Shown here one piece after another: positions 11,740-22,952 of a stretch of DNA of 64,000 bases. The stretch is from Phorcus lineatus. Taxonomy: Eukaryota > Mollusca > Gastropoda > Trochida > Trochidae. The translations under genes and the position numbers were made by a program. Every line of letters begins with the position of its first letter. Within the stretch, counting starts at the first letter, position 1. Below the pieces are notes generated by a model. The model was not told the origin of the DNA, searched no databases, and saw only the letters and a program-made list of their open reading frames with translations. Location of the stretch: positions 39,418,520 to 39,482,519 of the forward strand of contig OV121089.1 of assembly GCA_921293015.1 (NCBI GenBank), written 5' to 3'.

Positions 11740-13273
11740 TTCCACCGATTTTGTCGCCGCGATTCAGCCAATACCGCTGAAGCGATGACAGCCAAACTCG
11801 ACAGACTGATAGACCTTCATGAGACGAAGCCGCAATAAGCTTTTGGGCTCAATCGGCTTAAGCGTTAAAGGCACAGTACGATCCAAAGTTCGAAAAATTA
11901 ACATGGGAAATTTTTTCAAAATGCACTTAGAGACTTGCAACTTTTTGCAAACGATGCACAGTAACAATTCAAGCAAAAAAGTCAATCATGGCAAATTCGT
12001 AACATGAGTACTTTGGCCGCCATATTGCTTTAATTAACTTTTTGAAATTTCCGGACCCCATGCATCTTTGAGAATCTTCTCCTCAGAAGATACATGCAAG
12101 TAAGAGCTGAAACTCACATATATCATAGCTAAAGGAATGGGGAGAAAATTCATTTTGGAAAATTTTCATTTTTCTGAATACTTTTTCTTCTGCAACCCTT
12201 CAAAGTCGGGCGACTTTGCTCGTTTTAGAATATTCAAGGGCAGATAACTCAAAAACCTACCCGTCGAATTTAATGAATTTTGCATGAGAGGTAAACATGA
12301 TCGAGGTCATTAAGAATCATGAATAAAATGGATCGCGAACAGTCATTTCAGTTCACAGGAGGGAGTCAAAGTTTGCATCATACTATATGTCAATTAAGTG
12401 CGTTAGCAAGGGTTAAATTGCAAACAGTTGAAGGAAAACATCAATATTGAAGAACGGTCAAGACGTGTGACATGTCCAAATGCAGGTACATGCGCTCTTG
12501 CATGTGTGAACGGGCAAAAGTTGACAGAAATACTCTACATTGCTCTTGTATCAAGATTCGTTACGTGCGTTAGCAAGGGTAAATTTGAAAAGTTGAAGGA
12601 AAACTGTCAAGATATGCGACATGGGGCAAAGTTTGAGAGAAATACTCTTTGATGTCTTATAAACAAGCACGTAATCGACAGTCTACAGAGGGACGAAATC
12701 GCTCTTTGGAGCAAAAATCCGTACGACTGCACGTATGGTCGACGTGTGCGAGAAGACCAAAAGCATGCAAGTGCGTCAGTAACTGTCAAAATCTCATCAG
12801 ACAGGCAGAGAAGCGAGCAAAAAAGCCTGCCTGACTGACCTGACCTGAGTGACTGACATAGTCTTGATTATTTATATATATAAAGATCCTCAACCTATGT
12901 ACCAGCATTCGGGAACTATATTCCAGTGTCGGCAAACCACTTGATCACGCCAAAGGAAAACACTAGCCCTTTTTCAACTTTCAAACCTCTACTGCCTCCC
13001 CTCCACATACCCCTTACATTGTGATGTTGTTACTTTCTTGCCTCAACTGGCAGCAGGCCGTGTACATCGAGTAAACCTCACTTCCGCTCCTACGTACTGA
13101 AAACGTATACAAAACGTCACTTTGCTTCAGAATACGGCTAAATCAACTGCAGTGCACTAAAAATGTCTTCAAAACGCTATCTAAACTTGGAAAAGCACTT
13201 AGTTTGCCCCCAAGAGCCACGGGTGCTCATATTTTGCTGAATCCTGTCATTGTCGTCGCTTGCGACTATATTT
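11740..13273 (+). mobile_element. Type D non-autonomous Helentron-like unit 8
   Basis: It is 1534 bp long and indistinguishable by eye from unit 6. The tail is at 13236-13273. It is separated from the previous tail only by ATTATTATTTTTC, with no mini-unit. Confidence 0.8.
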
Positions 13274-13455
13274 AAGGATTCAGCAAATTTTGCTGAATCC
13301 TTATTGTTATTGGCGTGTTTTATTATTATTATTAAGGATTCAGCAGAAATGCTGAATCCTTATTGTTATTGGCGTGTTTTATTATTATTAAGGATTCAGC
13401 AATTTTGCTGAATCCTTATTGTTATTGGCGTGTTTTATTATTATTTTTTTTTTTA
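13274..13455 (+). repeat. Junction: three mini-units and (ATT)n
   Basis: Mini-units lie at 13274-13321, 13334-13380 and 13390-13436. The third has the shorter AATTTT centre, so all three loop variants of the family occur here. Confidence 0.85.
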
Positions 13456-14724
13456 TTCCACCGATTTTGTCGCCGCGATTAAGCCAAAACCGCTAAAGCT
13501 ATTAAAGCCAAACTTACCAGTCTTGTAGAGCTTCATGAGACAAAGCCGCAATAAGCTTTTGGGCTTAATTGGCTTAAGCGTTAAAGGCACAGTACCATCC
13601 AAAGTTCGAAAAATTAACATGGGAAAAATTTTCAAAATGCACTTAGAGACCTGCAACTTTTTTTAAACGATGCACAGTAACATTGTAAGCAAAAAAGTAA
13701 ATCATGGCAAATTCGTAGCATCAGCAGTTTGGCCGCCATATTGCTTTAATTAACTTTTTAAAATTTACGGACCCCATGCATCTTTGAGAATCTTCTTCTC
13801 TGAAGATACTTGCATCTAAGAGCTGAAATTCATACTCAATGTAGCTGAAGCATTGTAATTTTGAATTTATATTTTTCAAGGTCCTAACATTAAAACTTTT
13901 TTCTCAGCAACCCTTCAAAGTCGGGCGACATAGCTCATATAAGCATGTTCAAAGGAAGATAACTCTAAAAGTTAGACTCACAATTGCAATATTTTTTCAG
14001 GAATGTAAGACCAGTATGTTCACTTACAGAAACTGTTAAAACATTGATCGCGAACAGTCAATTTCGTTCACAATAAACGATCAAAAACAGCAAAAATATG
14101 GTTAAAAAAAATAACATGGGCAATTTTTTCAAAATGCACTTAGAGACCTGAAACTTGTTTTGAATGAAGCGTAATAACAGTATGAACAAAAAAGTCAATC
14201 ATGACGATTTCATAACTATTATAGTTTTTGCACAATATCAACTTATTTGTTACAGAAATTGCTTGTCATGATTAGACGATTCTTGTTAACACTATTCAGC
14301 CCAAACCGCTCAAGCTATTACAGCCAAAGTTACCAGTCTGATAGAACTGCATGAGACGAAGCCACAATAAGCTTTTGGGCTTAATCGGCTTAAGTGTTAA
14401 AGGCACAGTACGATCCAAATTTCGAAAAATTAACATGGGATTTTTTTTCAAAATGCACTTGGAGACCTGTAAGTTGTTTTAAACGATAGGCAATTACATC
14501 ACGAGCAAAAAAGCAAATCACGGCGAATTCCTAAGTAGCATACTTTTTCCACATTATCAACTTCTTTGCAATAATCGCAATTTTCAGATAAAACATGCCG
14601 CTGAAGCTTAATGCATGCACCAATCTTCATGAAATTTTCAGAGAAGGTAGCTAACATCACTATCTTTGTACTGAATGTGCTTTTTATGCGCTGAATCCTT
14701 TTGTCGTCGCTTGCGACTATATTT
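13456..14724 (+). mobile_element. Type C non-autonomous Helentron-like unit 9
   Basis: The head carries GATTAAGCC instead of GATTCAGCC. An internal degenerate B-type head sits near 14275 (GACGATTCTTGTTAACACTA, then TTCAGCCC). The tail is at 14690-14724. The body contains diverged internal copies of the AACATGGG...CAAAATGCACTTAGAGAC block at about 13617, 14113 and 14433. Confidence 0.77.
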
Positions 14725-14737
14725 ATTTTTTTTTTTA

Positions 14738-16007
14738 TTCCACCGATTTTGTCGCCGCGATTAAGCCAAAACCGCTAAAGCTATTAAAGCCAAACTTACC
14801 AGTCTTGTAGAGCTTCATGAGACAAAGCCGCAATAAGCTTTTGGGCTTAATTGGCTTAAGCGTTAAAGGCACAGTACCATCCAAAGTTCGAAAAATTAAC
14901 ATGGGAAAAATTTTCAAAATGCACTTAGAGACTTGCAACTTTTTTTAAACGATGCACAGTAACATTGTAAGCAAAAAAGTCAATCATGGCAAATTCGTAG
15001 CATCAGCAGTTTGGCCGCCATATTGCTTTAATTAACTTTTTGAAATTTACGGACCCCATGCATCTTTGAGAATCTTCTTCTCTGAAGATACTTGCATCTA
15101 AGAGCTGAAATTCATACTCAATGTAGCTGAAGCATTGTAATTTTGAATTTATATTTTTCAAGGTCCTAACATTAAAACTTTTTTCTCAGCAACCCTGCAA
15201 AGTCGGGCGACATAGCTCATATAAGCATGTTCAAGGGGCGATAACTCAAAAAGTTAGACTCACAATTGCAATATTTTTTCAGGAATGTAAGACCAGTATG
15301 TTCACTTACAGAAACTGTTAAAACATTGATCGCGAACAGTCAATTTCGTTCACAATAAACGATCAAAAACAGCAAAAATATGGTTACAAAAAAATAACAT
15401 GGGCAATTTTTTCAAAATGCACTTAGAGACCTGAAACTTGTTTTGAATGAAGCGTAATAACAGTATGAACAAAAAAGTCAATCATGACGATTTCCTAACT
15501 ATTATAGTTTTTGCACAATATCAACTTATTTGTTCCAGAAATTGCTTGTCATGATTCGACGATTCTTGTTAACACGATTCAGCCAAAACCGCTCAAGCTA
15601 TTACAGCCAAAGTTACCAGTCTGATAGAACTGCATGAGATAAAGCCACAATAACCTTTTGGGCTTAATCGGCTTAAGCGTTAAAGGCACAGTACGATCCA
15701 AATTTCGAAAAATTAACATGGGATTTTTTTTCAAAATGCATTTGGAGACCTGTAAGTTGTTTTAAACGATAGGCAATTACATCACGAGCAAAAAAGCAAA
15801 TCACGGCGAATTCCTAAGTAGCATACTTTTTCCACATTATCAACTTCTTTGCAATAATCGCAATTTTCAGATAAAACATGCCGCTGAAGCTTAATGCATG
15901 CACCAATCTTCATGAAATTTTCAGAGAAGGTAGCTAACATCACTATCTTTGTACTGAATGTGCTTTTTATGCGCTGAATCCTTTTGTCGTCGCTTGCGAC
16001 TATATTT
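14738..16007 (+). mobile_element. Type C non-autonomous Helentron-like unit 10
   Basis: This is a near-identical neighbour of unit 9, with its tail at 15973-16007. It is joined to unit 9 only by a short A/T run, with no mini-unit. Confidence 0.78.
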
Positions 16008-16073
16008 AAGGATTCAGCAATTTTGCTGAATCCTTATTGTTATTGGCGTGTTTTATTATTATTTTTTTTTTTA
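16008..16073 (+). repeat. Junction: one mini-unit (AATTTT centre) and short (ATT)n
   Basis: The mini-unit is at 16008-16054, directly after TATATTT. A short ATT and T run follows. Confidence 0.85.
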
Positions 16074-17343
16074 TTCCACCGATTTTGTCGCCGCGATTAA
16101 GCCAAAACCGCTAAAGCTATTAAAGCCAAACTTACCAGTCTTGTAGAGCTTCATGAGACAAAGCCGCAATAAGCTTTTGGGCTTAATTGGCTTAAGCGTT
16201 AAAGGCACAGTACCATCCAAAGTTCGAAAAATTAACATGGGAAAAATTTTCAAAATGCACTTAGAGACTTGCAACTTTTTTTAAACGATGCACAGTAACA
16301 TTGTAAGCAAAAAAGTCAATCATGGCAAATTCGTAGCATCAGCAGTTTGGCCGCCATATTGCTTTAATTAACTTTTTGAAATTTACGGACCCCATGCATC
16401 TTTGAGAATCTTCTTCTCTGAAGATACTTGCATCTAAGAGCTGAAATTCATACTCAATGTAGCTGAAGCATTGTAATTTTGAATTTATATTTTTCAAGGT
16501 CCTAACATTAAAACTTTTTTCTCAGCAACCCTGCAAAGTCGGGCGACATAGCTCATATAAGCATGTTCAAGGGGCGATAACTCAAAAAGTTAGACTCACA
16601 ATTGCAATATTTTTTCAGGAATGTAAGACCAGTATGTTCACTTACAGAAACTGTTAAAACATTGATCGCGAACAGTCAATTTCGTTCACAATAAACGATC
16701 AAAAACAGCAAAAATATGGTTACAAAAAAATAACATGGGCAATTTTTTCAAAATGCACTTAGAGACCTGAAACTTGTTTTGAATGAAGCGTAATAACAGT
16801 ATGAACAAAAAAGTCAATCATGACGATTTCCTAACTATTATAGTTTTTGCACAATATCAACTTATTTGTTCCAGAAATTGCTTGTCATGATTCGACGATT
16901 CTTGTTAACACGATTCAGCCAAAACCGCTCAAGCTATTACAGCCAAAGTTACCAGTCTGATAGAACTGCATGAGATAAAGCCACAATAACCTTTTGGGCT
17001 TAATCGGCTTAAGCGTTAAAGGCACAGTACGATCCAAATTTCGAAAAATTAACATGGGATTTTTTTTCAAAATGCATTTGGAGACCTGTAAGTTGTTTTA
17101 AACGATAGGCAATTACATCACGAGCAAAAAAGCAAATCACGGCGAATTCCTAAGTAGCATACTTTTTCCACATTATCAACTTCTTTGCAATAATCGCAAT
17201 TTTCAGATAAAACATGCCGCTGAAGCTTAATGCATGCACCAATCTTCATGAAATTTTCAGAGAAGGTAGCTAACATCACTATCTTTGTACTGAATGTGCT
17301 TTTTATGCGCTGAATCCTTTTGTCGTCGCTTGCGACTATATTT
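16074..17343 (+). mobile_element. Type C non-autonomous Helentron-like unit 11
   Basis: It is 1270 bp long and matches unit 10 closely. The tail is at 17309-17343. Confidence 0.78.
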
Positions 17344-17371
17344 ATTATTATTATTATTATTATTATTTTTC

Positions 17372-18905
17372 TTCCACCGATTTTGTCGCCGCGATTCAGC
17401 CAATACCGCTGAAGCGATGACAGCCAAACTCGACAGACTGATAGACCTTCATGAGACGAAGCCGCAATAAGCTTTTGGGCTCAATCGGCTTAAGCGTTAA
17501 AGGCACAGTACGATCCAAAGTTCGAAAAATTAACATGGGAAATTTTTTCAAAATGCACTTAGAGACTTGCAACTTTTTGCAAACGATGCACAGTAACAAT
17601 TCAAGCAAAAAAGTCAATCATGGCAAATTCGTAACATGAGTACTTTGGCCGCCATATTGCTTTAATTAACTTTTTGAAATTTCCGGACCCCATGCATCTT
17701 TGAGAATCTTCTCCTCAGAAGATACATGCAAGTAAGAGCTGAAACTCACATATATCATAGCTAAAGGAATGGGGAGAAAATTCATTTTGGAAAATTTTCA
17801 TTTTTCTGAATACTTTTTCTTCTGCAACCCTTCAAAGTCGGGCGACTTTGCTCGTTTTAGAATATTCAAGGGCAGATAACTCAAAAACCTACCCGTCGAA
17901 TTTAATGAATTTTGCATGAGAGGTAAACATGATCGAGGTCATTAAGAATCATGAATAAAATGGATCGCGAACAGTCATTTCAGTTCACAGGAGGGAGTCA
18001 AAGTTTGCATCATACTATATGTCAATTAAGTGCGTTAGCAAGGGTTAAATTGCAAACAGTTGAAGGAAAACATCAATATTGAAGAACGGTCAAGACGTGT
18101 GACATGTCCAAATGCAGGTACATGCGCTCTTGCATGTGTGAACGGGCAAAAGTTGACAGAAATACTCTACATTGCTCTTGTATCAAGATTCGTTACGTGC
18201 GTTAGCAAGGGTAAATTTGAAAAGTTGAAGGAAAACTGTCAAGATATGCGACATGGGGCAAAGTTTGAGAGAAATACTCTTTGATGTCTTATAAACAAGC
18301 ACGTAATCGACAGTCTACAGAGGGACGAAATCGCTCTTTGGAGCAAAAATCCGTACGACTGCACGTATGGTCGACGTGTGCGAGAAGACCAAAAGCATGC
18401 AAGTGCGTCAGTAACTGTCAAAATCTCATCAGACAGGCAGAGAAGCGAGCAAAAAAGCCTGCCTGACTGACCTGACCTGAGTGACTGACATAGTCTTGAT
18501 TATTTATATATATAAAGATCCTCAACCTATGTACCAGCATTCGGGAACTATATTCCAGTGTCGGCAAACCACTTGATCACGCCAAAGGAAAACACTAGCC
18601 CTTTTTCAACTTTCAAACCTCTACTGCCTCCCCTCCACATACCCCTTACATTGTGATGTTGTTACTTTCTTGCCTCAACTGGCAGCAGGCCGTGTACATC
18701 GAGTAAACCTCACTTCCGCTCCTACGTACTGAAAACGTATACAAAACGTCACTTTGCTTCAGAATACGGCTAAATCAACTGCAGTGCACTAAAAATGTCT
18801 TCAAAACGCTATCTAAACTTGGAAAAGCACTTAGTTTGCCCCCAAGAGCCACGGGTGCTCATATTTTGCTGAATCCTGTCATTGTCGTCGCTTGCGACTA
18901 TATTT
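17372..18905 (+). mobile_element. Type D non-autonomous Helentron-like unit 12
   Basis: It is 1534 bp with its tail at 18868-18905, and matches units 6 and 8 throughout as read by eye. Only an ATT tract separates it from the type C unit before it. Confidence 0.8.
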
Positions 18906-19096
18906 AAGGATTCAGCAAATTTTGCTGAATCCTTATTGTTATTGGCGTGTTTTATTATTATTATTAAGGATTCAGCAGAAATGCTGAATCCTTATTGTTA
19001 TTGGCGTGTTTTATTATTATTATTATTATTAAGGATTCAGCAATTTTGCTGAATCCTTATTGTTATTGGCGTGTTTTATTATTATTTTTTTTTTTA
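18906..19096 (+). repeat. Junction: three mini-units and (ATT)n
   Basis: Mini-units lie at 18906-18953, 18966-19012 and 19031-19077. The order of loop variants is the same as at 13274. Confidence 0.85.
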
Positions 19097-20338
19097 TTCC
19101 ACCGATTTTGTCGCCGCGATTTAACCAAAACCGCTCAAGCTATTAAAGCCAAACTTACCAGTCTTGTAGAGCTTCATGAGACAAAGCCGCAATAAGCTTT
19201 TGGGCTTAATCGGCTTAAGCATTAAAGGCACAGTACTATCCAAAGTTCGAAAAATTAACATGGGAAAAACTTTCAAAATGCACTTAGAGACTTGCAACTT
19301 TTTTTAAACGATGCACAGTAACATTGTAAGCAAAAAAGTCAATCATGGCAAATTCGTAGCATCAGCAGTTTGGCCGCCATATTGCTTTAATTAACTTTTT
19401 GAAATTTACGGACCCCATGCATCTTTGAGAATCTTCTTCTCTGAAGATACTTGCATCTAAGAGCTGAAATTCATACTCAATGTAGCTGAAGCATTGTAAT
19501 TTTGAATTTATATTTTTCAAGGTCCTAACATTAAAACTTTTTTCTCAGCAACCCTTCAAAGTCGGGCGACATAGCTCATATAAGCATGTTCAAAGGAAGA
19601 TAACTCTAAAAGTTAGACTCACAAATGCAATATTTTTTCAGGAATGTAAGACCAGTATGTTCACTTACAGAAACTGTTAAAACATTGATCGCGAACAGTC
19701 AATTTCGTTCACAATAAACGATCAAAAACAGCAAAAATATGGTTACAAAAAAATAACATGGGCAATTTTTTCAAAATGCACTTAGAGACCTGAAACTTGT
19801 TTTGAATGAAGCGTAATAACAGTATGAACAAAAAAGTCAATCATGAAGATTTCATAACTATTATAGTTTTTGCACAATATCAACTTATTTGTTCCAGAAA
19901 TTGCTTGTCATGATTCGACGATTCTTGTTAACACGATTCAGCCAAAACCGCTCAAGCTATTTCAGCCAAAGTTACCAGTCTGATAGAACTGCATGAGACG
20001 AAGCCACAATAAGCTTTTGGGCTTAATCGGCTTAAGCCTTAAAGGCACAGTACGATCCAAATTTCGAAAAATTAACATGGGACATTTTTTCAAAATGCAC
20101 TTGGAGACCTGTAAGTTGTTTTAAACGATAGGCAATTACATCACGAGCAAAAAAGCAAATCACGGCGAATTCCTAAGTAGCATACTTTTCCACATTATCA
20201 ACTTCTTTGCAATAATCGCAATTTTCAGATAAAACATGCCGCTGAAGCTTAATGCATGCACCAATCTTCATGAAATTTTCAGAGAAGGTAGCTAACATCA
20301 CTATCTTTGTACTGAATGTGCTTTTTATGCGCTGAATC
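19097..20338 (+). mobile_element. Type C unit 13 with its tail broken off
   Basis: The unit is complete from its head (GATTTAACC variant) to the subterminal repeat GCTGAATC at 20331-20338. The rest of the tail, including the hairpin and TATATTT, is missing. The next base already belongs to body-like sequence of another copy. It is the only unit in the left array that lacks the terminal hairpin. Confidence 0.7.
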
Positions 20339-21050
20339 AAGTTGTAGCATGAATAGTTTGACCGCCACATTGCTTTTTTGACTTTTTGAAAATTCTGACC
20401 CCATGCACCTTTGAGAATCTTCTTCTCTGAAGATACTTGCATCTCAGAGCTGAAACTCTCCAATTTTGGAGCGGAGGCATTGGCAATTTCATGGTGTTTT
20501 CGAGTTTGATGAAATTCCAATAGTTTTTCTTTAGCAACCCTTCAAAATCGGGCTACTTAACTCATATAAGCATGTTCAAAGAAAGATAACTCTAAAAGTT
20601 AGAATAACAATTGCACCATTTTTACAGGAATGTAAGACCAATATGTGGACTTGACGACACTATTGAAACATCGAGCTCAAACTGTTATTTTCGTTCACAA
20701 TAAAGGAACAAAAACAGCAAAAATCTTTTGACCGAACTTATCATGGGGAATTTTTCAAAATGCACTTACCGTCTTCAAACTTGTTCTGAAAAATGTGCAA
20801 TCACAGTACAAACAACAAATTAAAACATGACGAATTCCTAGCCAAGGTAGTGCGCTATAACAAGTTTTTCTCAGTGTTTGCAAATTTACAATACTTTGCT
20901 CACAGCGACCCCTCAAAGTTTGTGAATCTTTCAAATTTTCAAACTACAAATACTGATAACTCTCAAAAACCTACCCGTCGAATTGCATGATTTTTACATG
21001 ACATTCAGACTATGTTCATATCTTTCAGATTCAGTAACAAAATAGCTCTT
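20339..21050 (+). repeat. Degenerate Helentron-unit body
   Basis: This stretch resembles the array units from the block TAGCATGAATAGTTTGACCG onward, including GAGAATCTTCTTCTCTGAAG, AAAATGCACTTACCGTCTTC and the AAAACCTACCCGTCGAATT motif. It is clearly more diverged than the array copies. The closest segment in the window is 45770-46290. It may be the 5' part of the autonomous element from which the small units derive, or a decayed unit. Confidence 0.65.
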
Positions 21051-22032
21051 TAACAATATTTTATATCTAACTATATCATTATGATAGGTTGAAATGTCAA
21101 ACGGAACCTTGGTAAAAAAAATTATATGAAACGATTTACCATAACCAAAGAAACAAAAACAGTCCACTACGGTAATTTTGTTACAATCGTAGTTTAAGAG
21201 TTATGATCGATTTGCTTTCTCATTCGTTATATAAGGCTATTCACTGTAGCGCTATGGTAGCTCGGCTCTCTCAACGCGAGAGTACGGCTTCAATTACGCC
21301 TTGATACCATATACAGTCAGTCAGTCAATCGCGCTTCAGGCGGCATGATGGCCACAGGTTTAAGCTTATTCAAAGTGCATATAAAGACATGCAACTTCTT
21401 TCAAAGCTTGTGCAGTATCATTACAAACGAAGTAAATCATAGCAAGTTCTAAGTATGTATGCACTTTTGCAACCATCTACGCTTGTTCGTCACATGTACA
21501 TTGAAACAGACGTAAAATATCCACAAATACGCCATACATGACAAAAAAACTTCTTTTTCAATGTGCATATAAAGGTGCAGTGCGACTCAACTTGAACATG
21601 GCAAACATTCATAATGGTATTAGAATTTAGAGTTTTGAATTAACTTTTTACTAACTACACTGGCAAATTCTCATGGAAAATAATATTTCAGGAATTAATG
21701 TCTTTTTAAAGAATACAATACATTTAATAACCCGCATAAACTTTTGGAAGAACTTGGCCTTAAAGGAGTGTTTACTAAATGTGACACAAACTGACATCTG
21801 AATCCTTATTGTTGTTGACGAAATTATTATTGTTGTTCTTGTCTATTGTTGCAGTTGTGGGCATTTCTCCTACTTATGTCTGTTTTAAATTTATTTAAAT
21901 GGCGACAGAATATGTTGTTGAAGTCAAACATGTAGAGCATCATATATGGTTTTATCTTTTTGAGCACAGTTGTTATTGTCTGAAAGTCACCATTTATGTG
22001 CTTAACAATTCAGCATACTCAAAAAACAAGGT
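21051..22032. other. AT-rich intergenic stretch with faint element traces
   Basis: Two short stretches (about 21350-21460 and 21560-21680) still resemble the CAAAGTGCATATAAAGACATGC block of the unit body. A degenerate mini-unit tail followed by ATTATTATTG lies at about 21801-21835. A tRNA-like stretch lies at about 21243-21305 (see findings). I see no gene. Confidence 0.5.
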
Positions 22033-22594
22033 GATCGAAAACCGGACAATGACGCGCGTCAATGAATCAAACGTCCTGTTTTAAACTGATTTACAAAAGA
22101 CAACAAGATAAATATTGATAGGTAGTGTAAAGTAGGTCATTTAAATAATATATCTGTTACTTTCAACTTACTGGCATTTATATGGCCGTTTTTTCATAAA
22201 TCTTTGAAAACAAGAAAATATCTTACTTTGGATATTTTAGCAATAAATATGCAGCTTTAGAGGGGCAATTTGAACATAACTTAACGCATATAATATTGAC
22301 AAGGTTAAAGTGAGATCAAAAACCGGACAAAGGCGCGCGTCAATGAATCAAACGTCTTATTTTTTAAACTGATTTACAAAAGACACAAAGATAAAATATT
22401 GATTGGTCGTGTTAAGTCGGTCATTTAAATAATACATAAATAATCTTTACATTTCAACTTCATGGCATTTATATAGCCGAATTTGTTAACAATAAATCTT
22501 TCAAAACAAGAAAATATCTTACTTTGGATATTTTAGCAATAAATATACAACTTTAGAGGGGCGATTTCAACATAACTTAACACTTATAGTATTT
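22033..22594 (+). repeat. 281-bp imperfect tandem duplication
   Basis: Copies at about 22033-22299 and 22314-22594 both start GATC(G/A)AAAACCGGACAA and continue with GCGCGCGTCAATGAATCAAA, TTTAAACTGATTTACAAAAG and AAGAAAATATCTTACTTTGG. They differ by small indels and scattered substitutions. The GATCAAAAACCGGACA block recurs inverted near 22862-22915 and directly near 27722. Confidence 0.8.
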
Positions 22595-22639
22595 TTGCTC
22601 AAGATTCTTTCAGCCATAGAAGAAAATCATCACAAATAC

Positions 22640-22952
22640 ACAGTGTCACTTCAAAGAGCTACTCTGTGATTTAAATAACATTATATTAACGTTTCATACG
22701 AATCTAAATGTTTTGTGTGGTGATATAAAATCAAAACATCTACACTTCTCATGTAAATGCACAGAGGTGTAGATACCACGTCCAATTTACATGGATTCTT
22801 ATTATATAACCTAAGAAACACTATCAATTCCTAACTGCCCTCCTGGCTGTTTTAGATGAGTCTACAAAATGACGTTTGACTATTTGGCGCGCCACTGTGC
22901 GGTTTTCGATCATAACCGCAACTTTCTACCTTCATATTGTCACTGTAAAAAA
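22640..22952 (+). repeat. Left arm of a long inverted-repeat pair
   Basis: Read in reverse complement, this stretch matches 27683-28080. Shared blocks include TACCTTCATATTGTCACTGT, CACAGAGGTGTAGATACC and GAGC(T/A)ACTC(T/C)GTGATTT. The arm is moderately diverged from its partner. The two arms face each other with about 4.7 kb between them. Confidence 0.75.

Noticed and set aside
20173..20520. 115-codon antisense frame
   Set aside because: It crosses the junction between unit 13 and degenerate element sequence and has no recognisable domain.
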